NCBI GenBank assembly: GCA_934402515.1
Contig: CAKRTZ010000022.1
Coordinates: 1-35,663, forward strand
Direction of reading: 5' to 3'
Source of the DNA: an uncultured Lachnospiraceae bacterium
GTDB taxonomy: Bacteria > Bacillota > Clostridia > Lachnospirales > Lachnospiraceae
DNA length: 35,663 bases
Shown here: positions 8,087 through 16,416 of the stretch, one piece after another
Numbering within the stretch: the stretch's first letter is position 1
How the letters are laid out: the number at the start of each line of letters is the position of its first letter
Notes under the pieces: generated by a model
Told to the model about the DNA's origin: nothing
The model's input: the letters and a program-made list of their open reading frames with translations, nothing else
Databases searched by the model: none
Made by a program: the position numbers and the translations under genes

Positions 8087-8587
8087 TTATTCTGCCGGCT
8101 GTACAGGCTCCTGTACCGGCTGTGCAGGTGTTTCTGTCTTCTCCGGCTGGCGTTTGATGACTTCACGCACAATCAGCTTGACACCATTGATAGCCAGGAC
8201 TTCCGTTACCGCTCCCTGGGGAATGATCGTACCGTCTTCACTGCTGCGTGCCGTCCATTCCTGTCCGGACACCGTAACCTGTCCGGTTGCCCGCAGGTTA
8301 TCAATCTGGGTGGTTACAATTGCCTGTTTACCAATCAGACTTTCCGCATTGGTCTTCACTCGGTCTCTGTTAAAGTACTTCATGGCGATAGGCCGGGTAA
8401 ACAGAATCAACACCAGTGAAATGACAATGAAAATGATCATCTGCGGCAGAAACGGCATACCAAAGCCTGCACAGATTCCGCAAACCAGTGCCGCGGCTGC
8501 AAACCAGATCGTTGTCAGCCCCATGGTTGCAATCTCCGCCAAAATCAGGATGAGCATAAGTACAAGCCAGAAAATTGTCATGTCCAT
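8087..8587 (-). CDS. NfeD-family membrane protein
   Basis: NfeD proteins accompany SPFH proteins; the short type has membrane helices followed by a soluble OB-fold. Here 166 residues show hydrophobic segments at about 4-24, 27-43 and 46-66, then the OB-fold (about 80-145) containing LIGKQAIVTTQI and ATGQVTVSGQEWTARS, and a Pro/Glu/Gln-rich tail (EKTETPAQPVQEPVQPAE). It lacks the serine-protease domain of long NfeD. The start at 8587 has GGGGAGAGG nearby and a plausible promoter lies upstream, so it probably heads the nfeD-SPFH-argF transcript. Confidence 0.9.
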   Translation of the reverse strand: MDMTIFWLVLMLILILAEIATMGLTTIWFAAAALVCGICAGFGMPFLPQMIIFIVISLVLILFTRPIAMKYFNRDRVKTNAESLIGKQAIVTTQIDNLRATGQVTVSGQEWTARSSEDGTIIPQGAVTEVLAINGVKLIVREVIKRQPEKTETPAQPVQEPVQPAE

Positions 8588-8620
8588 AGTTTCCTCTCCC
8601 CTTTCTTGGTATTTTCCTTC

Positions 8621-8649
8621 ATTCTACTATATTTCCCCTACCTGCGCAA
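8621..8649 (-). promoter_or_regulatory. Probable promoter of nfeD-SPFH-argF
   Basis: On the minus strand TTGCGC (8649-8644) and TAGAAT (8626-8621) are separated by 17 nt. They match the sigmaA hexamers at 4 and 5 of 6 positions. The start codon of nfeD lies 33 nt downstream of the -10. Confidence 0.55.
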
Positions 8650-8677
8650 TAAAGAAAAAGGGAGATAGAAATATTAA

Positions 8678-8706
8678 AAAAAGAGAAGGTCATCCCTTCT
8701 CTTTTT
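8678..8706 (-). terminator. Intrinsic terminator after the SH3/hydrolase gene
   Basis: A perfect 12-bp inverted repeat (8678-8689 and 8695-8706) has a 5-nt loop. It starts 2 nt beyond the stop codon of the minus-strand gene at 8709, and the minus strand continues into a T-run. The A/T-rich arms make it potentially bidirectional. Confidence 0.85.
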
Positions 8707-8708
8707 CT

Positions 8709-9779
8709 CTACCAGAATACATGGGCACCGATGACCACCCCGTCATGGTTTCCTGCCCGTTTAAAGTGAGTGGCCGTTCCCACATTGGTCTCCCCTGCAA
8801 TCGCCCTTGCGGCAGCATCCAGACAGGACTGTTTCACTCCCTTTTCATAAACCTTCGCCACATTTCCATTGAGAGCAGGAGGAAACTGGCCTGATGCAAA
8901 AAGCACACCGGCGATGGTATTGGGATATCCGGAACTTCTCACCCGGTTCATCACCACGGCGCCTACCGCCAGCATTCCCTCCGCACTCTGGTTTCCTGCT
9001 TCGCACTGAATCAGTGCCCCCAGCAGACGGGTTTCATCTTCCGATGCCAGCACCGCTCCCTGTAATGCAGTCAGCTTTGCCTTTTCTTCCGCTGCCTTTT
9101 TCTCCCGTTCTTTCACAGCCTCCATGGTTTCGCCACTGTCAATGTGAAACTCTGTGGACACATACTCCGTGGAGACATAGCCATTCTTCCCATCATAATC
9201 TACACAAATCCAGTCGTCATCCACCACCTCGATGACATCCAGTTCATCCTCTGCTTTTAAAAGTCCATAAATTCCGCTGTCCAGACTGGGACTTTTCCGC
9301 ACACGCAAGGAATCCGTCTCGATGTTGACAATCAGGTTTCCAACCTCATTGGCCAGGGCTTCTGCCTCCTCATCAAAAAAGAGATAGTCATCCTTGGCCC
9401 ACCCCACCAGATCACCGGATTGCAGCTTTGTCCAACCGTCCTTCCTCTCCAGAATCGTGCCTCCACAATCCTTATAAAGATATCCGACTTTTTCGGAAGT
9501 TTCGTCAGCTTCCGCCCGTACATTCAATGTATTATTTACATTTGCCATAACCAGGGTAGAGGATGCCTTCTTCTCCTCTTCCTGTTTCTGTAGCTCTAGC
9601 TGAGCCTGTTTTATCTGATTGCGCAGCTGTGTATCGGATGGGGTTACATAACATGCAACTCCCACGCCGTTTCCCTCTTCGCCAGTCGCCGTATTCCCGT
9701 CTGCCTGCACAGTTATTCCGGTAAGGGAAATCACCAGCAGTCCGATGCACCAAAGCAGCCGTCCTTTCAAGTCACGCAT
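8709..9779 (-). CDS. Secreted cell-wall hydrolase with two SH3 domains and a SleB/CwlJ-type domain
   Basis: This is probably an exported peptidoglycan hydrolase. The 356 residues comprise a signal peptide (about 1-26, ending near VQADG), an SH3-like domain at about 75-135 (NTLNVRAEADETSEKVGYLY), a second at about 149-212 (SLRVRKSPSLDSGIYGLLKA), a charged Lys/Glu linker, and a C-terminal Hydrolase_2 domain (about 248-356). The latter has LIQCEAGNQSAEGMLAVGAV with probable catalytic E260, followed by VMNRV. In Bacillus the same domain degrades spore cortex (SleB, CwlJ), but SH3 plus Hydrolase_2 proteins also act on vegetative walls in Clostridia. The ribosome site is weak. A terminator follows directly, so it is probably monocistronic. 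Confidence 0.87.
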   Translation of the reverse strand: MRDLKGRLLWCIGLLVISLTGITVQADGNTATGEEGNGVGVACYVTPSDTQLRNQIKQAQLELQKQEEEKKASSTLVMANVNNTLNVRAEADETSEKVGYLYKDCGGTILERKDGWTKLQSGDLVGWAKDDYLFFDEEAEALANEVGNLIVNIETDSLRVRKSPSLDSGIYGLLKAEDELDVIEVVDDDWICVDYDGKNGYVSTEYVSTEFHIDSGETMEAVKEREKKAAEEKAKLTALQGAVLASEDETRLLGALIQCEAGNQSAEGMLAVGAVVMNRVRSSGYPNTIAGVLFASGQFPPALNGNVAKVYEKGVKQSCLDAAARAIAGETNVGTATHFKRAGNHDGVVIGAHVFW

Positions 9780-9842
9780 CCTTTTCTATACCTCGCATTT
9801 TAGTATTACAAAAATGTTAAATATATTACGGACTCGATCATA

Positions 9843-9893
9843 GCAAAAACCTCCGAAATTGTCAAGTTTTCCCAATTGTCAGAGGTTTTTTGC
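9843..9893 (-). terminator. Intrinsic terminator after proC
   Basis: Outer arms GCAAAAACCTC (9843-9853) and GAGGTTTTTTGC (9882-9893) pair, with additional imperfect pairing of CAATTG-type segments inside. On the minus strand it lies about 45 nt after the proC stop and ends in a T-run. The region 9780-9938 is otherwise non-coding, and I see no clear promoter for the downstream hydrolase gene in it. Confidence 0.75.
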
Positions 9894-9938
9894 AAATATT
9901 TTTGTTTATATTTTGTTACAAACCACAACATCTAGTGG

Positions 9939-10730
9939 TTAGAGACTTTTGGACTTTTCAATGCATGCTTCCATGGCATCCATGACTGCTGCCCGAAATC
10001 CTTTCTCTTCCAATACTTTCACTGCCTGGATGGTGGTTCCTCCCGGAGAGCATACCATGTCCTTCAATTCACCAGGGTGCTTCCCGGTTTCCAACACCAT
10101 CTTGGCGCTGCCAAGGACTGCCTGCGCTGCAAACTCATAAGCCTGGCTGCGAGGCATTCCTGCTGCCACCGCTCCATCCGCCATGGCTTCAATAAATAAA
10201 AAGACATAGGCCGGGGAACTTCCGCTTACTCCCACCACTGCATCGATGAGACGCTCCGGAATTTCACTGGCCTTTCCCATGCTGGAGAGTAAATCCATCG
10301 CCTGCTTCATCTCTTCGTCAGATACCCGTTCATTACGGCTGACGCTGGTAATTCCTTCTCCCACCAGGGCAGGGACATTGGGCATGCATCGCACCAGCTT
10401 TAACGGTCGCCCAAACTGTGTCTCAATATAATCCATGGTCTTGCCTGCAGCGATACTGATGATCAGTGCATCTGCATTGACCTCATCCTTGATCTGGGCA
10501 ATCACCTCCGGGAAAAACTGGGGTTTCACAGCCAGTACCAGGATATCTGCCGCCTGTGCCACAGTACTGTTATCCGTGGTGGTTTCGATTCCAAAACGGT
10601 CTGCTATTTTTTTTGCTGTTTCTTCTGTCCTGCAGGAACCGATGATCTCTCCCGGTGTCACCATATCCTTTTGCAGCATTCCACCGATCATTGCGGATGC
10701 CATATTTCCCAAACCGATAAATCCAATCAT
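9939..10730 (-). CDS. proC: Pyrroline-5-carboxylate reductase
   Basis: ProC makes L-proline from 1-pyrroline-5-carboxylate with NAD(P)H. The 263-residue protein starts with the Rossmann loop GLGNMASAMIGG (residues 6-17). It contains LAVKPQ, VRCMPNVPALVGEGIT, and the C-terminal dimer and substrate segment SGSSPAYVFLFIEAMADGAV followed by SPGGTTIQAV. Length and motifs are those of the family. The ATG has AAGGAG 7 nt upstream and lies 15 nt after the stop of the RNA methyltransferase gene, so the two share a transcript. Confidence 0.95.
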   Translation of the reverse strand: MIGFIGLGNMASAMIGGMLQKDMVTPGEIIGSCRTEETAKKIADRFGIETTTDNSTVAQAADILVLAVKPQFFPEVIAQIKDEVNADALIISIAAGKTMDYIETQFGRPLKLVRCMPNVPALVGEGITSVSRNERVSDEEMKQAMDLLSSMGKASEIPERLIDAVVGVSGSSPAYVFLFIEAMADGAVAAGMPRSQAYEFAAQAVLGSAKMVLETGKHPGELKDMVCSPGGTTIQAVKVLEEKGFRAAVMDAMEACIEKSKSL

Positions 10731-10745
10731 GACTTTTCTCCTTCC

Positions 10746-11579
10746 CTATCGTCTCTGACGATTTGCCTCATACATGAGAATGGATGTGGCAATCGCCGCA
10801 TTTAAGGACTCCACCCGTCCCTCCATGGGAATCTTTAAATACTGATCTGCCAGATCTGCCGTTTCTGTTCGCAGGCCATTTCCCTCATTGCCGATGAGAA
10901 AGGCTGTCCCTTCAGTAAAATCAAGGGCATCATAATACTTTGTTCCCCTTAAATGGGCAGCGTAGCTTTGGATTCCCTTGTTCTTCAATTCCGTAAGTAC
11001 CGGCTTTAAATCTTCCACATAGAGAAAGGGCACCCGGTAAATGGAGCCCATGGTGGCCCGGATGGTTTTGGGATTATATAAATCCACCGTATCCTTACTC
11101 ATAATAACCCCGGTAATACCGGCTCCTTCTCCGGTTCGCAGAATCGTTCCCAGATTACCGGGATCCTGCAAATCTTCAAGGATCACTAAAAGGGGATTTT
11201 CCCTTGTAAGAAGGGTCTCCAGTGTATAGTGTTTTTGACGCAGTACGCACAAAACTCCCTGGGGGGTCTGGGTGTCCGACATCTTCCGAAACACCTCGTC
11301 CGTCACCAGAAATACGGAATTTCTGCCATCGCCATCCAGTTCCAGAATCCTTTTTTTTAACTGTGCATCCGGGCCTGAACTGTCCATGTCTTCCATCTCC
11401 AACCGCTCCCACAGAGAATCTGCCACAAAAATCTGCTGCAGTTCCTCCTTGGGTGCCTCCCGGAACATCTTTCGCCCCTCCACCAGATAGACATCGGCTT
11501 TCCGCCGCTCTTTCGCCCTGGCAGACCAAAGCGCCACTTCCTTGATTCTGTTGTTGGATACGCTTGTAATCCGCTCCAT
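10746..11579 (-). CDS. SpoU/TrmH-family RNA 2'-O-methyltransferase
   Basis: SpoU-family enzymes methylate ribose 2'-OH in rRNA or tRNA with SAM, using a knotted fold. The 277-residue protein has an N-terminal substrate-binding domain (VYLVEGRKMFREAP) and a C-terminal methyltransferase with motif 1 NLGTILRTGEGAG, motif 2 FLIGNEGNGL and motif 3 IPMEGRVESLNAAIATSIL. It resembles RlmB/YsgA-type proteins; the target nucleotide cannot be told from sequence. AGGAG lies 6 nt before the ATG. Its start lies only 20 nt after the pfkA terminator hairpin with no obvious promoter between, so it may depend on readthrough or on a promoter inside pfkA. Confidence 0.92.
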   Translation of the reverse strand: MERITSVSNNRIKEVALWSARAKERRKADVYLVEGRKMFREAPKEELQQIFVADSLWERLEMEDMDSSGPDAQLKKRILELDGDGRNSVFLVTDEVFRKMSDTQTPQGVLCVLRQKHYTLETLLTRENPLLVILEDLQDPGNLGTILRTGEGAGITGVIMSKDTVDLYNPKTIRATMGSIYRVPFLYVEDLKPVLTELKNKGIQSYAAHLRGTKYYDALDFTEGTAFLIGNEGNGLRTETADLADQYLKIPMEGRVESLNAAIATSILMYEANRQRR

Positions 11580-11599
11580 TGCACGCTCCTATTTAAAAG

Positions 11600-11628
11600 A
11601 GGGGCTTGCCGCCTGCGGTCAAGCCCCT
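11600..11628 (-). terminator. Intrinsic terminator after pfkA
   Basis: AGGGGCTTG (11600-11608) pairs with CAAGCCCCT (11620-11628), and the 11-nt interior CCGCCTGCGGT can add CCGC/GCGG pairing. It begins 19 nt after the pfkA stop, and the minus strand continues into CTTTTAAAT. It also lies directly in front of the next gene's ribosome site. Confidence 0.85.
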
Positions 11629-11647
11629 TTGCTTATCCTGAAATAAA

Positions 11648-12622
11648 TTACATGGAAAGGATCTTCGCTACCTGATACTGGTACTCGTCGATGCCCTTCT
11701 GCATTGCTAATGCTTCCTCAATATCATAGTCCACTACCTCGCCGTGCTGATGAGCTACGACACGGTTGGATTTGCCTGCACACAGGATATCTGCTGCATA
11801 AGCACCCATCATGGATGCATAGTAACGATCCTTACAGGTGGGAGTACCACCACGCTGCATGTAACCGAGAATGGTGGCTCTGGTCTCGATGCCGGTTGCA
11901 GCCTCAATTCTCTTTGCCATGGAAGTGGAATGTCCGATTCCCTCTGCATTGATGATCAGATGGTGGGTCTTGCCACGCTTACGGGATGCGATGATGTTAT
12001 CAATCAGCGCCTGTTCGTTATAATCATATTTCTCCGGAAGGAGAATGTCCTCTGCACCATTGGCTACGCCACAGTACAAAGCAATGTATCCCGCATTACG
12101 TCCCATAACCTCAACAATGGAGCATCTCTCATGGGAAGAGGAAGTATCACGAATCTTATCGATTGCCTCCATTGCGGTATTGATTGCAGTATCAAAGCCG
12201 ATGGTATAATCCGTGCAGGCAATATCCAGATCAATGGTGCCCGGCAGGCCGATGGTATTAATACCATTCTGTGCCAGTTTCTCTGCTCCACGGTAGGAAC
12301 CGTCACCACCGATGATAACGATACCGTCAATACCATGTTTTCTGCAGATATCTGCCGCTTTCTTCTGTCCTTCCGGTGTGCGCATCTCCGCACAGCGGGC
12401 GGTTCCAAGAATTGTACCTCCTCGCTGGATAATATCCGAAACGGAAGATTTCTCCATATCTATAATTTCTTCATCCAAGAGACCCTGATAGCCTCTTCTG
12501 ATTCCTTTTACACTGACACCGTTACCGATTGCTTTTCTGACAACAGCACGGATTGCTGCGTTCATTCCCGGTGCATCGCCGCCACTGGTGAGGACGCCGA
12601 TGGTTTTAATCTCTTTCGACAT
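11648..12622 (-). CDS. pfkA: ATP-dependent 6-phosphofructokinase with an unusual catalytic-loop residue
   Basis: PfkA phosphorylates fructose 6-phosphate in glycolysis. The 324-residue protein has the family signatures: TSGGDAPGMNAAIRAV (residues 12-27), IIGGDGSYRGAEKL (103-116) and MGRNAGYIAL. Glycine at the GGDGS position (G108) and in PGTID (G128) indicates an ATP rather than pyrophosphate donor. The catalytic loop reads GTIDLDI (128-134), where the classic family has GTIDNDI; the catalytic Asp D131 and D133 are kept but the Asn is Leu. AGGAGG lies 9 nt before the ATG. It has its own promoter between dnaE and pfkA and a terminator after it. Confidence 0.95.
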   Translation of the reverse strand: MSKEIKTIGVLTSGGDAPGMNAAIRAVVRKAIGNGVSVKGIRRGYQGLLDEEIIDMEKSSVSDIIQRGGTILGTARCAEMRTPEGQKKAADICRKHGIDGIVIIGGDGSYRGAEKLAQNGINTIGLPGTIDLDIACTDYTIGFDTAINTAMEAIDKIRDTSSSHERCSIVEVMGRNAGYIALYCGVANGAEDILLPEKYDYNEQALIDNIIASRKRGKTHHLIINAEGIGHSTSMAKRIEAATGIETRATILGYMQRGGTPTCKDRYYASMMGAYAADILCAGKSNRVVAHQHGEVVDYDIEEALAMQKGIDEYQYQVAKILSM

Positions 12623-12648
12623 ATGTTGCTACCTCCTACTTTGAACAC

Positions 12649-12677
12649 ATTTTATTCCATTTTCGTTGAATTTACAA
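12649..12677 (-). promoter_or_regulatory. Probable pfkA promoter
   Basis: On the minus strand TTGTAA (12677-12672) and TAAAAT (12654-12649) are separated by 17 nt in the 74-nt gap after dnaE. The -10 lies 26 nt before the pfkA start. A second -35-like TTGACG overlaps the dnaE stop codon but has no well-placed -10. Confidence 0.6.
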
Positions 12678-12696
12678 TAGTATTGATAAAATTTCG

Positions 12697-15600
12697 TCAA
12701 ACCACTTTAACATTTTCTTCGCCCAGCAATTTTGCCAGCGCATCCACCAACGCCTGATCCGCATTCACATTTCGGTTCGGCGGAAGCTTCTTCATCTGTC
12801 TGGTATCTGACAGATAGATGACAATCTGATCCTTTCCTTCACTATCCTTTAATATTGCAGAAGTCTGCGGCTCTTTCGCCGTGTACTCCGCCAAATTAGG
12901 GAATTTCAGCCACAATGTCTTTGGAACTTCCGCAAATCCGGTGATCTGCTCACAAATCAGCTTAGCGTCCTTATCCTCCTCCGCGGAAACCCTTCCTTTT
13001 ATAAAGACCTTTTCATCCTCAATGAGTTTGTCTGCATTTTTCTCGTAATCCCTGGGGAACACAATGACCTCCACGGAACCTGCCACATCTTCCACCGTAA
13101 GAAATGCCATAATCTTATCGTTTTTGGTATATTTAATCTTTTTGTCAGTGATCATGCCTCCGATGGTAACACTTGCTCCGTCAAGGAGATGGCAGCTGCC
13201 GGTTTCCTCATCCAGCATAAAATCAGAAGTCTTTGCCGTGGTGTGTTTACGCCACAGTTCCACATACTCCTCCATGGGATGACCACTGACATAGATGCCC
13301 AGCACTTCCTTTTCAAAAGCCAGCATCATTTCCCTGGAATAAGGGGTTACCTGGGGTAATTTCACATCGAAATCTTCTTTTTGGGTGTCATCCACAATGT
13401 CAAAGAGAGACATCTGTCCCGCCATATTATTCTTCTTATCACTTAAAATACCATCTACGATCTGGATGTACACACTCATGAACTGTTTCCGGATCAACGC
13501 CGCATCCACTTCCTGGGCTCCGCTTTCCATGCGTCCCAGAGAGTCCAGTGCTCCGGCTTTGATAAAGTTTTCAATGGCACGTTTGTTCATATCCCGGTCT
13601 GCCATACGGGTAATAAAATCCTTCAGGTTGGTGAAGGGACCCCGTTCTTTTCTTTCTTCCAGAAGTCCGTCAATCACCGGACGGCCCACGCTCTTAATGG
13701 CCGTGAGGGCATAACGGATACTTCTGCCGGACACGGAGAATCCAGCCTCTCCTTCGTTAATATCCGGGGGCAGAATCTGAATGCCCATGTTTCTGCAGGT
13801 CAGAATGTACTCGGACACCTTGCCGGAGTTATCAATGACGGAGGTAAGTAACGCTGCCATATACTCCACGGGATGATAGTATTTCAGATAGGCAGTCTGG
13901 TAGGAAACCACCGCGTAGCACGCCGCATGGGATTTGTTGAAGGCGTACTTGGCGAAATCCATCATGGTATCGTAAATATGGCTTGCCACCTCTGCCGGGA
14001 TGCCCTTTGCCACACAGCCGGGAACATGCTCCTCCTCGTTGCCGTAGACAAAGTTTTTCCGCTCCTGCTCCATGACGTACTGCTTCTTTTTACTCATGGC
14101 ACGGCGCACCAGATCCGCACGTCCCATGGTGTAACCTCCCAGTTTCTGCACAATCTGCATAACCTGCTCCTGGTAGACGATACAACCGTAGGTGGGAGCC
14201 AGAACATCCTCTAACTCCGGGCAGTCATAGGTAACGGACGCCACATCCTCTTTTCCCTTGATATATTTGGGGATAAAGTCCATGGGACCTGGGCGGTACA
14301 GGGAAATTCCGGCAATGAGATCCTCCAGGTTCTGGGGCTTTAACTCCTTCATGAAACTTTTCATGCCGCCACTCTCCAGCTGGAACACGCCGTCTGTCCG
14401 CCCGGTTCCCAGAGAACTTAACACTGCCTTGTCATCATAGTCGATGGCATCGATATCAATTTTTTCTCCGGTGGATTTCTCCACCAGTTTCACTGCATTT
14501 TGGATGACGGTGAGGGTACGCAGACCCAGAAAATCCATCTTCAGCAGTCCCAGTTCCTCGATGGTGGTCATGGTAAACTGGGTGGTAATGGAACCGTCAG
14601 AGCCTCTGGACAGGGGAACAAATTCGTCTGCAGGTTTCTGGCAGATCACCACACCGGCCGCATGCATGGAGGTGTTGCGGGGCAAACCTTCCAGCCGTTT
14701 GCTCATATCAATCAGTTCATGTACCTGGGCATCACTCTCGTAGAGTTTCCGCAGTTCCGGATTGATTTCCAGTGCCCGGTTTAAGGTGATATTTAACTCG
14801 TTGGGAATCATCTTGGCGATGGAATCCGCAAAGCTGTAGGGCAGATCCATGACCCGCGCCACATCCCGGATGACACCTTTGGCCGCCAGCGTACCGAAGG
14901 TTACAATCTGTACCACGCAGTCTGCGCCATACTTTTCCTTTACATAATCGATAACTTCCTGCCGTCTTTCAAAGCAGAAGTCCACGTCAATATCCGGCAT
15001 GGACACTCGTTCCGGGTTCAGGAACCGCTCAAAAAGGAGGCTGTAACGGATAGGATCAATGTTGGTAATTTTCAGACAATAAGAAACAATACTTCCCGCC
15101 GCAGATCCACGTCCCGGTCCTACCGCAATGCCATGCTCCCTGCAGTAATTGATATAATCCCATACAATAAGGAAATAATCCACATATCCCATCTTCCGGA
15201 TGACGCCCAGTTCATACTCCATACGGTTATGGAGGGTGCCGTCATCCTCCGGGTAGCGCTCCTTTAGTCCATCCTCACATAATTTATTTAAATAAGTCCA
15301 GGAATCATAGCCCACCGGTACTTCAAAGTGGGGCACCTTGGTGACTCCAAACTCAATTTCCACATGACACCGGTCTGCGATCCGCTGAGTATTTTCCACG
15401 GCCTCCCAGGCATAGGGAAACAGGGCTTTCATTTCTTCTTCACTCTTTACATAATACTGTCCGCCCTCGTAGCGCATCCTGTTTTCATCGGAGAGCTTTT
15501 TACCGGTCTGGAGGCAGAGCAGGATATCGTGGGGCGCCTCATCCTCCCGGTAGGTATAATGGACATCATTGGTGGCAACCAGATCGATGCCCAGTTCCTT

Positions 15601-16182
15601 GCTCATCTGCAGCAGTGCGGTGTTGACGGTTTTTTGCTCCGGGATGCCGTGATCCTGCAGTTCCAGGAAAAAGTTGCCCTTACCGAAACACTCCTGGTAT
15701 TTCAGGGCTGTTTTCTTCGCCTCGTCATAAAGTCCCTTGACGATGTAACGCTGTACTTCCCCCGCCAGACAGGCAGAAAGAGCGATAATGCCCTCATGGT
15801 AGCGGTTCAAAATCTCCATATCCACACGGGGTTTGTAGTAATATCCTTCCGTAAAACCACGGCTGACAATTTTTACCAGATTTTCATAGCCTTTGTTGTT
15901 TTCTGCCAGAAGCACCAGGTGGTAGTAGCGATCCTCGCCCCCGGTGAGTTCTTTGTCGAAACGGGAGTTGGGTGCCACATAGACCTCACATCCAAGGATG
16001 GGATTGATGCCGGCAGCCTTTGCCTCTTTATAAAAGTCAATGACACCGTACATGACACCGTGGTCGGTGATGGCACCCGCCGTCATGCCCAGTTCCTTGA
16101 TGCGTTTCACATATTCCTTGATTTTGTTGGCTCCGTCTAAAAGACTGTATTCGGTATGTACATGTAAATGGGTAAATGCCAT
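12697..16182 (-). CDS. dnaE: DNA polymerase III alpha subunit, DnaE type
   Basis: In Bacillota DnaE works with PolC, extending RNA primers at the replication fork. The 1161-residue protein has an N-terminal PHP domain (FTHLHVHTEYSLLDGANK, ITDHGVMYG, ILGCEVYVAP), the C-family palm with catalytic aspartates in MPDIDVDF (near residue 400) and in KMDFLGLRTLTVI, and fingers. A clamp-binding motif QMSLF follows, then a C-terminal OB-fold (SVTIGGMITDKKIKYTKND). I start at ATG 16182 because GAGG lies 9 nt upstream and the protein then begins MAFTHLHVHTEYS as in relatives. The open frame continues 29 codons further to a GTG that directly abuts an AGGAGG, which is too close for initiation. The upstream leader is structured. 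Confidence 0.95.
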   Translation of the reverse strand: MAFTHLHVHTEYSLLDGANKIKEYVKRIKELGMTAGAITDHGVMYGVIDFYKEAKAAGINPILGCEVYVAPNSRFDKELTGGEDRYYHLVLLAENNKGYENLVKIVSRGFTEGYYYKPRVDMEILNRYHEGIIALSACLAGEVQRYIVKGLYDEAKKTALKYQECFGKGNFFLELQDHGIPEQKTVNTALLQMSKELGIDLVATNDVHYTYREDEAPHDILLCLQTGKKLSDENRMRYEGGQYYVKSEEEMKALFPYAWEAVENTQRIADRCHVEIEFGVTKVPHFEVPVGYDSWTYLNKLCEDGLKERYPEDDGTLHNRMEYELGVIRKMGYVDYFLIVWDYINYCREHGIAVGPGRGSAAGSIVSYCLKITNIDPIRYSLLFERFLNPERVSMPDIDVDFCFERRQEVIDYVKEKYGADCVVQIVTFGTLAAKGVIRDVARVMDLPYSFADSIAKMIPNELNITLNRALEINPELRKLYESDAQVHELIDMSKRLEGLPRNTSMHAAGVVICQKPADEFVPLSRGSDGSITTQFTMTTIEELGLLKMDFLGLRTLTVIQNAVKLVEKSTGEKIDIDAIDYDDKAVLSSLGTGRTDGVFQLESGGMKSFMKELKPQNLEDLIAGISLYRPGPMDFIPKYIKGKEDVASVTYDCPELEDVLAPTYGCIVYQEQVMQIVQKLGGYTMGRADLVRRAMSKKKQYVMEQERKNFVYGNEEEHVPGCVAKGIPAEVASHIYDTMMDFAKYAFNKSHAACYAVVSYQTAYLKYYHPVEYMAALLTSVIDNSGKVSEYILTCRNMGIQILPPDINEGEAGFSVSGRSIRYALTAIKSVGRPVIDGLLEERKERGPFTNLKDFITRMADRDMNKRAIENFIKAGALDSLGRMESGAQEVDAALIRKQFMSVYIQIVDGILSDKKNNMAGQMSLFDIVDDTQKEDFDVKLPQVTPYSREMMLAFEKEVLGIYVSGHPMEEYVELWRKHTTAKTSDFMLDEETGSCHLLDGASVTIGGMITDKKIKYTKNDKIMAFLTVEDVAGSVEVIVFPRDYEKNADKLIEDEKVFIKGRVSAEEDKDAKLICEQITGFAEVPKTLWLKFPNLAEYTAKEPQTSAILKDSEGKDQIVIYLSDTRQMKKLPPNRNVNADQALVDALAKLLGEENVKVV

Positions 16183-16208
16183 GAATGATTTCCTCTGTAT
16201 AATAAATC

Positions 16209-16342
16209 CGATTTCTCCGTTCTGCGAACTCTCGAAATCGCAACACACATGCGCAATCCGGGTTGTCACCCTCCTTGCTTATGCGTGTTTATCCGTTAAA
16301 TACAGAAACGTCTTGTTCCGCCAGCGGACAATCCGTTTCTGT
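16209..16342 (-). other. Structured leader upstream of dnaE (two dyads and an orphan Shine-Dalgarno)
   Basis: Two inverted repeats lie in the 234-nt gap between metK and dnaE. The first (16209-16240) pairs CGATTTC with GAAATCG and has an inner GTTC/GAAC stem. The second (16302-16342) pairs ACAGAAACG with CGTTTCTGT, then across a 2x2 TC/TC internal loop TTGTTCCGC with GCGGACAA, making about 17 bp. Between them the minus strand carries a perfect AGGAGG (about 16270) with no start codon at normal spacing. Neither hairpin is followed by a T-run, so they do not look like terminators. They could be an RNA regulatory leader or protein binding sites; no known riboswitch class was recognised. Confidence 0.5.
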
Positions 16343-16364
16343 GCTTACCGGATTTATTATAACA

Positions 16365-16393
16365 GAAAGAACCGCCTTGCGGGCGGTTCTTTC
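16365..16393 (-). terminator. Intrinsic terminator after metK
   Basis: GAAAGAACCGCC (16365-16376) and GGCGGTTCTTTC (16382-16393) form a perfect 12-bp stem with a 5-nt loop, 23 nt past the metK stop. The minus-strand T content after the stem comes mainly from the arm itself. Confidence 0.8.
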
Positions 16394-16416
16394 CGAAAAA
16401 TATTTCGATAGGTTTC

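Noticed and set aside
8154..8894. A 246-codon plus-strand open frame across nfeD and the hydrolase end
   Set aside because: It crosses two real minus-strand genes and the terminator between them.
11744..12757. A 337-codon plus-strand open frame opposite pfkA
   Set aside because: It is fully antisense to a strongly conserved pfkA, lacks a recognisable domain, and its residue composition (Cys, His and Ile rich) is that of a reverse-complement shadow.
15328..16140. A 270-codon plus-strand open frame opposite dnaE
   Set aside because: It is antisense to the PHP domain of dnaE and has no family features or ribosome site.
16182..16269. An N-terminal extension of DnaE from a GTG start
   Set aside because: The AGGAGG abuts the GTG, while the ATG at 16182 has a well-spaced GAGG and gives the conserved N-terminus.
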